Notes: generated from the sequence alone by a model not told the origin. 64,000 nucleotides of DNA from Nesterenkonia muleiensis (GCF_003600155.1 NZ_QWLD01000003.1:124001-188000); one strand, 5' to 3'; counted from the stretch's first letter, positions 15,918 to 25,223 are shown. Numbers and translations are program-made.

Positions 15918-16475
15918 TCAGAGAAATCCGAGCAACAAAGTCAGGAGAACAACTATTAACAGCAGGGCCCAGCCCACGCGAGTCAATCGCCTGTTCCGGA
16001 GATCTCTACTCGTGATATCGCTCAATTCGCTGTCCTGATTCGCCGTCTGCGGTGTGAAGGAAGTCTCACCGGACGCGACGACGCCCCCTGCGCTTCGTCT
16101 ATCGCTGCGGCCGGTCTCAGGCAGACGAGAAGGGTGGACCTGCGCATCATCGAAAGTCCACGGTAGCCTTGGGAGTTCCTCAGCCTGTTGTCCGGCCTTC
16201 TCGGCTTTTTCCCATATGGTGTCGGCAGTGCCGCTCGGACTCCATGTCAGATCAGACTCGACGTCCCTTTCGGACTGCCTGGCCGGTCTTCCCGTAGCAG
16301 TCTCTGAACTCTGCGGACCCTGGTCCTCCACAGGCGATTCAAGCGGACTGTCTAAGCGTGCCTCCGATGAGCGTTGAGCACCGTGAATCTGTTCTAACCA
16401 GGAACGTTCTTCCTCTTGTTCCTCAGTGACTCGCTGCTGGCGTTTAGCGCCGCCCAGTAATGACCGTTTACCCAT
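15918..16475 (-). CDS. Tail-anchored acidic protein, unknown function
   Basis: A 185-residue protein made of a long, charged, low-complexity region rich in Glu, Ser, Gln and Arg and a single C-terminal helix (about 165-185, VGWALLLIVVLLTLLLGFL) after RNRRLTR. This is a tail-anchor layout with the bulk in the cytoplasm. The ATG at 16475 has AGGAT about nine bases upstream; a GTG two codons earlier is less likely. It follows the OmpA-domain lipoprotein gene by 11 bases and is probably the last gene of that operon. Confidence 0.65.
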   Translation of the reverse strand: MGKRSLLGGAKRQQRVTEEQEEERSWLEQIHGAQRSSEARLDSPLESPVEDQGPQSSETATGRPARQSERDVESDLTWSPSGTADTIWEKAEKAGQQAEELPRLPWTFDDAQVHPSRLPETGRSDRRSAGGVVASGETSFTPQTANQDSELSDITSRDLRNRRLTRVGWALLLIVVLLTLLLGFL

Positions 16476-16486
16476 TGTCACCGATC

Positions 16487-18367
16487 CTACTGGTCTTCGG
16501 CGGAAGCATCGTCAGTCATGGTGATGTGGTCCGAAACATCCTGAGGAAGGGGGAGCTGGCCCGCATCGGGCAGGTGCAGAACAACGGGGCCCTCGAGCTC
16601 TTCGGAGAGGTGGAACTGGGCGTAGAGCGGGCTCTGCGCCATCGGCAGCGTTTCCACGGTCCCGGCGACCTCGGTACAGAGACAGCCCATGTCACCAGAG
16701 CCCAAGGGGAAATACCGGCGTTCAGCGCCGATGTCGATGAGGCTCATGTTGGACAGTCCCGGGGATGTGCCGTCACCTTGGGGATTGTGCCCAAAGTGTT
16801 GTTTGCCGCCTATTTCTGGGTTACCCGTGAACACCCTCCCTGATTCTCTATGACCTGGCGGTGCAGCCAACGCAAAGCGCATCGTCACGAGCTCACCGGT
16901 TCGCTCTGCATCCAGCACGTCGAATCGGATCGGCGTCTCTGAGGTATCGTCCTCAGGAGGTTCGACAATGAACGAGGCTTGCGCTCCCTCTGCTGGGTCT
17001 ATGCTCAGTGCATCGGGAAGTTCAGGGACACCTGCCTGGCCGAGATCGACCTCAATGCCAGCCTCCTGGACGACTATCGGATAGCGAAAGCTGACCCGCC
17101 GATTCCGCTCTTGATTCTCTGGTATCGGCTCACCGTCAGCATCCAAGTTGGGAACCTGGGGCCTTGTGAAACCATAGCCTACGATCTCTAATTCAATGGT
17201 GTCATCCAAATGCTCTTCGATCACATCAGCCACAGCCTGTGAACGTTCCTCAGAGAGTTCTTCGTTCAGCTCAGCCGAACCCACATTGTCTGTATGACCT
17301 TCCACTGTCACCGTGAAACCGGCCGCTTCCTCGTTCAGTTTCTCTGCCGCAGATTCAATAATATCTGCAGCCTCATCCATCAAATCCGCAGAGCCGAATT
17401 CGAAGAGCACATCGGAAGGTAATGAGACCTCCTGAGTCTCCTCTTCGATAGTTGTGGTCACGCCGCTCAGAGTTTCGGTGCGCGCCGCTATCGGATACCG
17501 CACTTCATAACGCGCCCCTGCTCCGTACTGTTCAGGCGGGTCCTCCCCGGAAGCGTGCGTGAAGAACCATGAAGAATCCTGATTAGGGCGGGCGAACGTT
17601 TCTCCTGAGGAGACTTCAACGTCGGGTATCGGTTCAGCCCATTCCCCTGGCACAATATCCACCGATTCGGATTCCGGTGCGGGAAAATCCACATAGATGA
17701 GCTCGGTGCGGCTTGGCGGGTCATCTGCAGCCCCGGAGAGCATCGAGCATATGCAGGTACCCCTGTCAGGGACTTCACTGTCGATGCCGTTCTGGGACGG
17801 CTGCGGCTCGTCGGACTCACTATCCTGGCCAGCGAGGTCTGCTGTGGTTTCTTCCTCGTCCGTCACGCTGGTGATCTGCGGAGGTTCATCGACACTGAAG
17901 AAGTTGGACTCCGCACGTAACGGCTCAATCAGTTCCCCCGCGTCTCGATCCACAAGTCGAATAAACGGCGTTGCCTCGTATCGGTGCTTATGCGAACTTA
18001 GAACGATCGACCCAAGGGGTATGCCTTCGTCTGGGGCCAGCCACGCCATCACCAATCGCACGAACTCGCCATCACTGTCCAGAGACAAAATCTGCAGCTT
18101 CGCCGTGGCCAGTTCATCATCACCTTCCGGTGCCGGGAGAGTAAGTATGGTCTCGGCCACCGGATCGGGCAAGGCCTCGTCCCGCCAGAAACCCTCGTCA
18201 AGAACTGTGCCTCGAGAAACACTGGATGGTGATGCATCTGGCTCTACGGTGGGTTCCTCGGTGCCTCCGCAGCCGGTCAGCACCAGCGATGAGAGCCCCA
18301 CCACTCCCACCAAGAAACTGGCTCTGCGTTGCCCATTTCGCAGTCGAGAACCTCGGCGCCTAGTCAT
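16487..18367 (-). CDS. OmpA-domain lipoprotein 1
   Basis: A 626-residue lipoprotein. The lipobox VLTGC puts the lipidated Cys at residue 33. Residues about 312-432 form an OmpA/MotB-type peptidoglycan-binding domain (SLPSDVLFEFGSADL, TVEGHTDNVGS, ERNRRVSFRY). It is flanked on both sides by related beta domains, each carrying a CxC pair (TCICSM near 204-209 and CLCTE near the C-terminus) with a DFP/LxxELEGPVV-like strand. The start is one of ATG 18367 or 18376. It is a paralogue of the next gene at 18525-20423. It should be lipid-anchored and hold the cell wall; a link to Tad pili is inferred from position. Confidence 0.85.
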   Translation of the reverse strand: MTRRRGSRLRNGQRRASFLVGVVGLSSLVLTGCGGTEEPTVEPDASPSSVSRGTVLDEGFWRDEALPDPVAETILTLPAPEGDDELATAKLQILSLDSDGEFVRLVMAWLAPDEGIPLGSIVLSSHKHRYEATPFIRLVDRDAGELIEPLRAESNFFSVDEPPQITSVTDEEETTADLAGQDSESDEPQPSQNGIDSEVPDRGTCICSMLSGAADDPPSRTELIYVDFPAPESESVDIVPGEWAEPIPDVEVSSGETFARPNQDSSWFFTHASGEDPPEQYGAGARYEVRYPIAARTETLSGVTTTIEEETQEVSLPSDVLFEFGSADLMDEAADIIESAAEKLNEEAAGFTVTVEGHTDNVGSAELNEELSEERSQAVADVIEEHLDDTIELEIVGYGFTRPQVPNLDADGEPIPENQERNRRVSFRYPIVVQEAGIEVDLGQAGVPELPDALSIDPAEGAQASFIVEPPEDDTSETPIRFDVLDAERTGELVTMRFALAAPPGHRESGRVFTGNPEIGGKQHFGHNPQGDGTSPGLSNMSLIDIGAERRYFPLGSGDMGCLCTEVAGTVETLPMAQSPLYAQFHLSEELEGPVVLHLPDAGQLPLPQDVSDHITMTDDASAEDQ

Positions 18368-18524
18368 CACACCCATTGATTGTATCCGCACCTACCTGAT
18401 CACTGATGAGCCGTGGCGTTCCAGCCACAGACCCCGAGAGCAGCCAGGGCCGAAAGTGGAATCTCAGCGCAGTCTCCCCCGAGTCTGCTGTGCTTGCCTG
18501 TTCTCAGGGAATGCCCGGCTACCC

Positions 18525-20423
18525 TTACCCGCCTTCAGTGAGCTGCTCGAGCAGCTCATCGGGCAGTTCGATGTGGCCTCCGTCTGGAATCCGCAGGACT
18601 ACCGGGCCTTCCAGGGACTCCGGGAGCTCGAACTCAGCGAAAGCTGGCACCGCATCAGGCCCCAGGCCTTCATAGGTGGAGAGTCGTTCCGAGCACAAAC
18701 ACCCTTGGCCACCGAACATCACTGGGAAGTACCGTTGTTCATCACCTACATCAACCAGACTGATATTGAGCATATTCGGCGCAGAATGGGTTTTATTCTG
18801 GTAGACGCTCCTGCCGAACTGACGGTCTGTGGATCCGCCGCCGAAGACTCCGAAGGCAGAATCATCGAACGCGTCAGCATCTGCATCGGCAACTCCGAGC
18901 CGCAACACCACAGAGTCATCTCGCCGCTGAGCCTCCAGCAGATCGATCCGGATGTCTACCTCGTTCTGGTCGTCTTCCGGAGCCTCAATAACGTAGGAGC
19001 CCACCGCACCCTCTGACGCCTCGATCTCCTCGGCATCAGCAAGCTCATCCAACTCCTCAAACTCTCCCAGCTCAATCACAGTCTCGGATTCCTCCACCAC
19101 GGTGTATCGGAAACTCACTCTGCGGTTCAGCGCCTGGTTCTCTTCGATCTCATTGCCCTCCACGTCGGTATTGGGCACCAAAGGACGATTGAAACTATGC
19201 CCCTCCGTCTCGATGGTGATGGCATCGTCCAGCAGCGGTTCAATGGCTTCAGCCACCGCTTGCGCACGGTTCTCCGACAGCGGCTGATTCACATCATGAC
19301 CACTGACATTATCGGTATGTCCCTCAATGACTACCGTCTCACCGGACGCCTCCTCATTGAGCATCTGGGCAGCAGCCTCGATGATCGACTCGGCCTCACC
19401 CACCAGGTCGTACTCCCCGAACTCAAACAGCACATCAGCAGGCAAAGAAACCTCCTGAGTATCTCCTTCAATCGTGGTCGTCACTCCCGTCAGTGACTGC
19501 GAGCGAGCCTGCAGCGGAAGACTGGCAACGTACTCGGCACCAGCCCCGTACACCTCTCCAGGCGCCTCGTCATTTATGGATGGCATCTCAAACTCTGCCA
19601 GTTCTTCTTCCTCGGGATCGAACTCGAAAGGTTCGCCCTCAGTGACTGGCACATCAGTGATCGGCTCAGCCCACTGTCCCGGCAGAACCTCGACACGCTC
19701 TGACTCCGGGACAGGGAAGTCGATGAACATCAGCTCAATGCTCTCTGGAGCCTCCGCATCAGCAGAACTCTGCGTGGTGACCTCTGAGCAGATGCAGGTT
19801 CTGCGCGGGCGCCAAGGGTCCATCTCCTCGAACGGATCGGCATCTTCAATGCTGGCCGGTGCAGTGATATCGAACCGTGACTCAGAGGTCAGCAACGGCC
19901 AATGCGCCTGGCCCGCTTCCCGATCAACAAGCCGAATATATGGACGATGCAGCACCTCCCCCGGTTCATTCTGCAGCTCCTCCGAACCAAGGAACGCCCC
20001 CTGCTCGGGAACCAGCCAGGCAAGAATCATCCGCGCATATTCACCGTCAGAGTCCAACGACAGGATCTCCAGCTTCGCTGAAGCGACCTCTCCGTCAGTA
20101 TCGATGACAGGGGCCTCCATCACCATCTCAGCAACCGGCTCAGGCAGAGTGTTCAGCCGCCAGAAACCATCCTCTGCCTCAATAGCAGGCTCCACGTCAT
20201 CGTCATCTTCATCACCCTCGTCCTCTGGCGCACCAGGGCTCCCCTCGGCGCCAGAATCGCCCTCAGCGGTCGGTTCCCCCGCCGGAACACCCCCGGGCTC
20301 TTCAGCAGCACTCTCATCGTCACCATCAAACGTATTCTCAGGCGCACACGCCGTCACAAAGAGCGCGCCGACAAGAACTCCGCCTAGGATCTTTTGCCGC
20401 ATACCAACAGATTCCGTTCCCAT
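18525..20423 (-). CDS. OmpA-domain lipoprotein 2 (paralogue of 16487-18367)
   Basis: A 632-residue lipoprotein with lipobox FVTAC (Cys26) and a very acidic linker (residues 30-85). The order is the same as in its neighbour: beta domain with CxC (RTCICSEV), central OmpA domain (SLPADVLFEFGEYDL, VIEGHTDNVSG, NRRVSFRYTV), and a second beta domain with GCLCSER and SLEGPVVLRIPDGGH. Many blocks are identical between the two, so they arose by duplication. GGGGAA precedes the ATG at 20423. OmpA-type domains bind peptidoglycan; in an organism without outer membrane the protein should link membrane and wall. Confidence 0.87.
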   Translation of the reverse strand: MGTESVGMRQKILGGVLVGALFVTACAPENTFDGDDESAAEEPGGVPAGEPTAEGDSGAEGSPGAPEDEGDEDDDDVEPAIEAEDGFWRLNTLPEPVAEMVMEAPVIDTDGEVASAKLEILSLDSDGEYARMILAWLVPEQGAFLGSEELQNEPGEVLHRPYIRLVDREAGQAHWPLLTSESRFDITAPASIEDADPFEEMDPWRPRRTCICSEVTTQSSADAEAPESIELMFIDFPVPESERVEVLPGQWAEPITDVPVTEGEPFEFDPEEEELAEFEMPSINDEAPGEVYGAGAEYVASLPLQARSQSLTGVTTTIEGDTQEVSLPADVLFEFGEYDLVGEAESIIEAAAQMLNEEASGETVVIEGHTDNVSGHDVNQPLSENRAQAVAEAIEPLLDDAITIETEGHSFNRPLVPNTDVEGNEIEENQALNRRVSFRYTVVEESETVIELGEFEELDELADAEEIEASEGAVGSYVIEAPEDDQNEVDIRIDLLEAQRRDDSVVLRLGVADADADAFDDSAFGVFGGGSTDRQFGRSVYQNKTHSAPNMLNISLVDVGDEQRYFPVMFGGQGCLCSERLSTYEGLGPDAVPAFAEFELPESLEGPVVLRIPDGGHIELPDELLEQLTEGG

Positions 20424-20961
20424 CACACTTCCCCTTCCCTGAGACCTCGCCGGAGGTCACCACCCGATTGGACCAGCTTCCAGCATCACTGAAGAGCCCT
20501 GTCAGAAGCCTTCCACCGCATCAGTCCCTGGCTCTGCACCAGAGAGCTCAGCAACTGTTGCCCACCATACCAAAACTATTTGCTTGCGCAAACCTATTTC
20601 GGTGTTTCGTGGGCACCGGTGAAGAACGCAGACCTTGCTGCGGCGCTGGTCAGCCTTGACACTTGGACAGAGTACTCCTCAATTGACCCTATAAACTCTG
20701 TCATCTCATAGCCAGAAGCGCATCTTCTATAGAGAGTGCAGACAGATTCTCCCTGACCCATAGTGGCGACATACAACCTTCACGTTTGCAAAGTTTCGCT
20801 GCGCGTGGCGCAATATTCCGTACAGATCGGTTCAGCTCTTCGCCGGACCCACGCCCCGGCAGATGAGGACTCAAGTGACTGACTCACCTAGTCTCCCGCT
20901 GAACCGCTGTTGTCTTGTACGCTTTTTGCTGAAGGAGCGGAACCCATCATGAGGAGCTCAA
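20424..20961. other. 538-base region with no convincing gene
   Basis: Upstream of two divergent genes (OmpA lipoprotein 2 on minus, DUF4870 on plus). It holds GACCTC-GCCG-GAGGTC (20443-20458), a small hairpin in the lipoprotein leader, and TTTGC-TTGC-GCAAA (20579-20592). The middle (about 20560-20800) is less GC-rich than the surroundings. Short open frames lack ribosome-binding sites and recognisable products. I see no tRNA or other structured RNA. Confidence 0.5.
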
Positions 20962-21423
20962 GTGTCACACCCGCCACACGGAAACCAAGAGCCTGGGAAC
21001 GAACACACCCATGAACAGACTCCCCCTCATCAAGCACAGGGGCAAGCTCAGCAGCCTCCTCACGGTCAGCAGGGATCCCAGTATGCTGCGCAGGATCAGC
21101 TGCTGCTGAGTGCCGGCGCACATATTGGCGGATTGCTGACCTCTATCATCGTCCCGGCGATCCTCTGGGCGATCTATCGCGACCGCAGCGCCGTGATCGA
21201 AGAGCACTCGCGCCGGGCGCTCAACTTCCAGCTAGTCCTCCTTCCGGCCTATATTCTGGCCAGTATCGTGGCTTTTATACTGCCACTTGGCATCATCGGC
21301 AGCCTGCTGCAGTTCGCCGTGTTCGTGTTTTCTGCCATCTTTGCCATTCAGGGTGCAATATCGGCTTACCACAGCCAGCAGCACAGCTATCCCATCGATG
21401 TCGACATCGTGAAGAAGCAGTAG
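20962..21423 (+). CDS. DUF4870 domain membrane protein
   Basis: A 153-residue protein. The first 40 residues are Gln, His and Pro-rich and disordered. The DUF4870 (Tic20-like) region follows: SAGAHIGGLLTSIIVPAILW, RDRSAVIEEHSRRALNFQL and two more helices, about three to four membrane spans in total. The start codon is GTG at 20962, with GAGGAG five bases upstream. It stands alone between divergent and convergent neighbours. The family has no established biochemical role. Confidence 0.88.
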   Translation: MSHPPHGNQEPGNEHTHEQTPPHQAQGQAQQPPHGQQGSQYAAQDQLLLSAGAHIGGLLTSIIVPAILWAIYRDRSAVIEEHSRRALNFQLVLLPAYILASIVAFILPLGIIGSLLQFAVFVFSAIFAIQGAISAYHSQQHSYPIDVDIVKKQ

Positions 21424-21456
21424 TCGGTCCGGCACCCGGTGTAAAACTGCAAGGTC

Positions 21457-22695
21457 TCACCGAGAGGCCGCATCGCGGTATTCGGTGAGGAAGTCTGCGA
21501 TTTCGGCGATGGCGGTCTCGAGATCCTCCACACTGGGCAAGGTCACTAGCCGCAGATGCTGGGTGTCCTCCCAGTTGAAGGCTCGCCCGTGGGAAAGCAG
21601 TATCTTCTTCTGACGCAGCAGGTCGATGACGAACTTCTCGTCATCGGCGATCGGGTAGATCTCCGGATCCAGCCGCGGGAACAGGTAGAGTGCTCCGTCG
21701 GCCTTCTCCACGGTCACGCCCTCAATCTCTGCGAGCAGCCGGTGCGCAGTTCTCGACTGCTCATAGAGCCGCCCGCCGGGCAGGATCAGCTCCTCAATGG
21801 ACTGATAACCGCCAAGGGCGGCCTGGATGGCATGCTGGGCCGGAACATTGGCGCACATACGCATGTTCATCAGCAGGTTCAGGCCTTCGATGTAGTTCTT
21901 GGCCCGGTGTCTCGGCCCGGAGACATAGATCCAGCCGGACCGGAATCCGGCGACCCGCCACGTCTTCGACAGCCCGGAGAAGGTCACCGTCAGCACGTCA
22001 TCGGCCACGGTGGCCGCATTGATCATCTCCGCGCCGTCGAAGATGATGTTCTCGTAGATCTCATCGGCGAACAGCATCAGATTGTGCCGACGGCAGATAT
22101 CGGCCATCGCCACAAGGATCTCACGTGGGTACACCGCCCCGGTGGGATTGTTCGGGTTGATCAGCACTAAGGCCTTAGTGCGGTCGGTGACCTTGGACTC
22201 GATCTCCTCCGGATCCGGCCACCACCGGTTGTGCTCATCGCAAATGTAGTGAACCGCTCTGCCACCGGCGAGCTTGGTCGCCCCGGTCCACAGCGGATAG
22301 TCCGGAGCCGGAATCAGGATTTCGTCCTCAGGAGCCAACAGGGCAGTGAGCACCATGGAGATCAGCTCGGAGACCCCGTTGCCCAGCCACACATCCTCCG
22401 GAGAGGCATCGCGCAGCCCGCGAGCCTGGTAGTACTGAGCCACCGCGACCCGGGCGGAATAGATGCCCTGGGAGTCCGAATAGCCCTGGGCAGTGGGCAG
22501 GGTCTTGATCATGTGCTGAAGAATCTGCTCCGGAGCCTGGAACCCGAACGGTGCCGGATTGCCGATGTTCAGCCGGGTGATCCGGTGTCCCGCTCGCTCG
22601 AGCCGGACCGCTTCCCGAGCAATGGGACCCCGGACGTCATAGCGGACCTCAGCGAGCTTGGGCGACTGGAGAAACTCCTCGGCGAATTGCTGCAT
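21457..22695 (-). CDS. PLP-dependent aminotransferase, AlaT-like (copy 1)
   Basis: A class I/II fold-type I aminotransferase of about 412 residues. The N-terminus (KLAEVRYDVRGPIAREA, LNIGNPAPFGF) is typical of the alanine-synthesising AlaT group. Other family blocks are PDYPLWTG, NPNNPTGAVYP and the PLP-lysine region FSGLSKTWRVAGFRSGW. It transfers amino groups between glutamate and pyruvate or a related keto acid. It lies 55 bases downstream of a close paralogue. The ATG at 22695 aligns with the start I use for that copy but has a poorly placed ribosome-binding site; GTG or TTG codons about 18 bases upstream, after GGGAG, are alternatives. Confidence 0.9.
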   Translation of the reverse strand: MQQFAEEFLQSPKLAEVRYDVRGPIAREAVRLERAGHRITRLNIGNPAPFGFQAPEQILQHMIKTLPTAQGYSDSQGIYSARVAVAQYYQARGLRDASPEDVWLGNGVSELISMVLTALLAPEDEILIPAPDYPLWTGATKLAGGRAVHYICDEHNRWWPDPEEIESKVTDRTKALVLINPNNPTGAVYPREILVAMADICRRHNLMLFADEIYENIIFDGAEMINAATVADDVLTVTFSGLSKTWRVAGFRSGWIYVSGPRHRAKNYIEGLNLLMNMRMCANVPAQHAIQAALGGYQSIEELILPGGRLYEQSRTAHRLLAEIEGVTVEKADGALYLFPRLDPEIYPIADDEKFVIDLLRQKKILLSHGRAFNWEDTQHLRLVTLPSVEDLETAIAEIADFLTEYRDAASR

Positions 22696-22750
22696 CCTCA
22701 CATCATGCAACACATTGCTCCCGAGGTGGGGCATCGGCAGGCCGGGATGC

Positions 22751-24013
22751 TCACCAGGTGCCGGAGGTCACAGCCTGCGGCTTGGCGAAGGCGTCGCGAT
22801 ACTGGGCCAGGAACTGGGCGATGCCGTCCACTGCCTCCTCCAGCTCCTCGACCGCGGGCAGAGTCACCAGCCGGAAGTGCTGATCATCGATCCAGTTGAA
22901 CGCGCGCCCGTGCGAGACCAAGATCTTCTGCTGGCGCAGCAGCTCGATCACGAAACTCTCGTCATTGTCGATCGGATAGATCTCCGGGTCCAGCCGCGGA
23001 AACAGGTACATCGCCCCGTCCATCTGGGAGACCTGGACACCTTCGATGTCGGAGAGCAGCTTGTATGCGACACTGCGCTGCTCGTAGAGCCGGCCTCCGG
23101 GGTGGATGAACTCCTCGATCGACTGATAGCCGCCCAAGGCGGTCTGGATGGCGTGCTGGCCGGGCACATTGGGGCACATGCGCAGATTCGACATCAGCTG
23201 CAGACCCTCCAGATAGTTCTTCGCACGGTGCTTGGGACCGGAGATGAACATCCACCCGGAACGGTAGCCGGCCACCCGCCAAGTCTTCGACAGCCCGGAG
23301 TAGGTGATGGTGAAGACATCGTCGGAGAGCGTAGCGGCGTTGATCATCTCCGCGCCGTCATAGGTGATCTTCTCGTAGATCTCATCAGCAAACAGCATCA
23401 GATTGTGCCGACGGCAGATGTCCACGATGGCTTCGAGGATCTCCCGCGGATAGACCGCCCCGGTGGGATTGTTCGGATTGATGATCACCACAGCCTTGGT
23501 GCGGTCGGTGACCTTGGACTCGATCTCCTCAGGATCCGGCCACCAGTTATTCTGCTCATCACAGATGTAGTGCACAGGGATGCCCTGATAGAGGGCGGTC
23601 AGCCCCGTCCAGAGCGGATAATCGGGGGCGGGGATCAGGATCTCGTCACCTGGATTGATCAGCGCCTGCAGAGTGATGGTGATCAGCTCGGAGACTCCGT
23701 TGCCCAGGTAGACATCATCCACCTCGGCGTCCTTCATGCCCTTGGTCTGGTAGTACTGGGCCACGGCGGTGCGCGCGGAGTAGATGCCGGCGGAGTCGGA
23801 GTAGCCCTGGGCAGTGGGCAGATGCCTGATCATATCCATCATGATCGAGTCCGGCGCTTCAAAGCCGAAGGGCGCCATATTGCCGATGTTCAGCTTGGTG
23901 ATCCGGTGCCCGGCCCGCTCCAGCCGTGCCGCCTCCTCAGCGATGGGCCCGCGTACGTCGTAGCGGACATTGCGCAGCTTATGCGCCTGGGTGAAGTCCT
24001 CGAATACCTCCAT
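22751..24013 (-). CDS. PLP-dependent aminotransferase, AlaT-like (copy 2)
   Basis: A close paralogue of the downstream gene along its full length, with the same blocks: KLRNVRYDVRGPI, LNIGNMAPFGFEAPD, PDYPLWTG, NPNNPTGAVYP and the PLP-lysine motif YSGLSKTWRVAGYRSGW. Divergence is concentrated in the C-terminal third (for instance IEGVQVSQMDGAMYLFP versus IEGVTVEKADGALYLFP). The start at 24013 is set by alignment with copy 1; ATG 24031 is also possible. A small palindrome lies just upstream. Two AlaT-like enzymes side by side suggest different substrates or dosage. Confidence 0.9.
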   Translation of the reverse strand: MEVFEDFTQAHKLRNVRYDVRGPIAEEAARLERAGHRITKLNIGNMAPFGFEAPDSIMMDMIRHLPTAQGYSDSAGIYSARTAVAQYYQTKGMKDAEVDDVYLGNGVSELITITLQALINPGDEILIPAPDYPLWTGLTALYQGIPVHYICDEQNNWWPDPEEIESKVTDRTKAVVIINPNNPTGAVYPREILEAIVDICRRHNLMLFADEIYEKITYDGAEMINAATLSDDVFTITYSGLSKTWRVAGYRSGWMFISGPKHRAKNYLEGLQLMSNLRMCPNVPGQHAIQTALGGYQSIEEFIHPGGRLYEQRSVAYKLLSDIEGVQVSQMDGAMYLFPRLDPEIYPIDNDESFVIELLRQQKILVSHGRAFNWIDDQHFRLVTLPAVEELEEAVDGIAQFLAQYRDAFAKPQAVTSGTW

Positions 24014-24030
24014 GAGGTGATTCTGCCTCA

Positions 24031-24046
24031 TTGACCCAATTGTCAA
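24031..24046. promoter_or_regulatory. Palindrome upstream of the aminotransferase pair
   Basis: TTGAC (24031-24035) and GTCAA (24042-24046) are inverted around CCAATT, immediately upstream of the aminotransferase start. The minus-strand TTGACAATTGG also resembles a -35 element. A binding site for an amino-acid-responsive regulator is possible. Confidence 0.35.
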
Positions 24047-24067
24047 CAATCCGACACAGGAAGTCGT

Positions 24068-25177
24068 TTAGCCCCAGCTTTCAGGTTCGGCGAGCAGCCC
24101 CTCATCCACGAGCCAGTAAACTGCGGCATCCTCAGGCTCCAGGGCGTCCTCTCCGTGGATCAGACGGCGCAGCGTCAGAAGGGCCTCATCGTCGAGGGCG
24201 AGGGAGATATCCTCGACGACACCGGGCACCTCTTCAGCGATCCGGGAAGAGACCAGCGGGGCGTACTGGTCCTGGGGGAAGGCTCGGCGGGCATCAGTCA
24301 CCGTCACCAGTGCATGATCATCGACATCCGGATGGGAGCTGGTCATCAGGGCCGCGTCGATCTCGGCGGTGATCAGCAGCTCGATGAGTTCATCCTCACG
24401 ACCTGCGTGAATCTCAGCGGGGGCACAGCCATAAGTCTCGTTCAGCAGGGGGGCTGCGTCGGGAAGACTGCCGGTGACACCGATGCTCAGCTCCCCGCAG
24501 CGCTCGGCCAGCTCATCGAAGGCGGTCTCCTCCTCGGCGTCGACCTCATAGTTTTCGGCTGTGACGGTGGTGATGATCAGACCGTTTCGCAGCACTGCTG
24601 TGGTCGGCTCAAAAAGCTGGGCCCGGCTCAGCTGGGACTCCACCAGTGCTGCCAGTTCTTCGGGCTCAGCCGCTGGGCCCCGCCCGTTCTCCTCGTCGGG
24701 GGCAGTCAGGTCGGCGAAGCCCTCGGGGTCCAGTGCCTCCGCCAGGGGCATTGTTCGCGCCACCACCATCTCGTACCGATCATCAGGGGTCTCCCCGGTA
24801 CCCTCGATGACAGCAGCCGTCTCGTCATCCGGTGTTTCGGGGCTGGAATCGCTGCCCGGTGCGGTCGCGGCGAGCCCCACGGCCAGTTCCACGGCTGTCG
24901 CATCGTCGGCCTGGACCACCACGGTAGGTGTCTCGTGAGAGTTCATAGCCATCGCATAGACCTGCGCAAGGGTCTGGTCCAAGGGGTCGTCACTGCCTAC
25001 GGCTACCCGCCAGGCACGTTCCAGATCCTCTCCTGTGGGCTCTGGCACCGGCTGCGGCGGAGCGGAGCAGCCGGCCAGTGTCAGGACCAGGCCCAACCCC
25101 ACAGCAGTGGCGGTTCCAGGGCAGGTGAGGCGATGAGTGCGCACAGGCGAAGAAGGTGCCCTGCGCGCGAAAGTCAT
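24068..25177 (-). CDS. Glycine betaine-type ABC substrate-binding lipoprotein (orphan)
   Basis: A 369-residue lipoprotein with lipobox LAGC after a twin-Arg-poor signal sequence. The C-terminal part (RRAFPQDQYAPLVSSRIAEE through VYWLVDEGLL) follows the OpuAC/ProX pattern of osmoprotectant-binding proteins. No permease or ATPase gene is next to it, so any transporter partner is elsewhere. The central region is unusually acidic and may be a linker insertion. The ATG at 25177 has no Shine-Dalgarno; a TAGAAT hexamer ends seven bases upstream, which suggests a leaderless mRNA. It is divergent from the TPR gene. Confidence 0.7.
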   Translation of the reverse strand: MTFARRAPSSPVRTHRLTCPGTATAVGLGLVLTLAGCSAPPQPVPEPTGEDLERAWRVAVGSDDPLDQTLAQVYAMAMNSHETPTVVVQADDATAVELAVGLAATAPGSDSSPETPDDETAAVIEGTGETPDDRYEMVVARTMPLAEALDPEGFADLTAPDEENGRGPAAEPEELAALVESQLSRAQLFEPTTAVLRNGLIITTVTAENYEVDAEEETAFDELAERCGELSIGVTGSLPDAAPLLNETYGCAPAEIHAGREDELIELLITAEIDAALMTSSHPDVDDHALVTVTDARRAFPQDQYAPLVSSRIAEEVPGVVEDISLALDDEALLTLRRLIHGEDALEPEDAAVYWLVDEGLLAEPESWG

Positions 25178-25223
25178 GGGGAATATTCTACGTGCAGTCC
25201 GCCGCGGGTTTATCCTGGGGAAG

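Noticed and set aside
20594-20776. Minus-strand 60-codon frame in the long intergenic region
   Set aside because: No ribosome-binding site, no recognisable domain, and codon use unlike the neighbours.
22658-24034. 458-codon plus-strand frame opposite the aminotransferase
   Set aside because: Shadow frame; no ribosome-binding site and no domain, while the minus-strand enzyme is clear.
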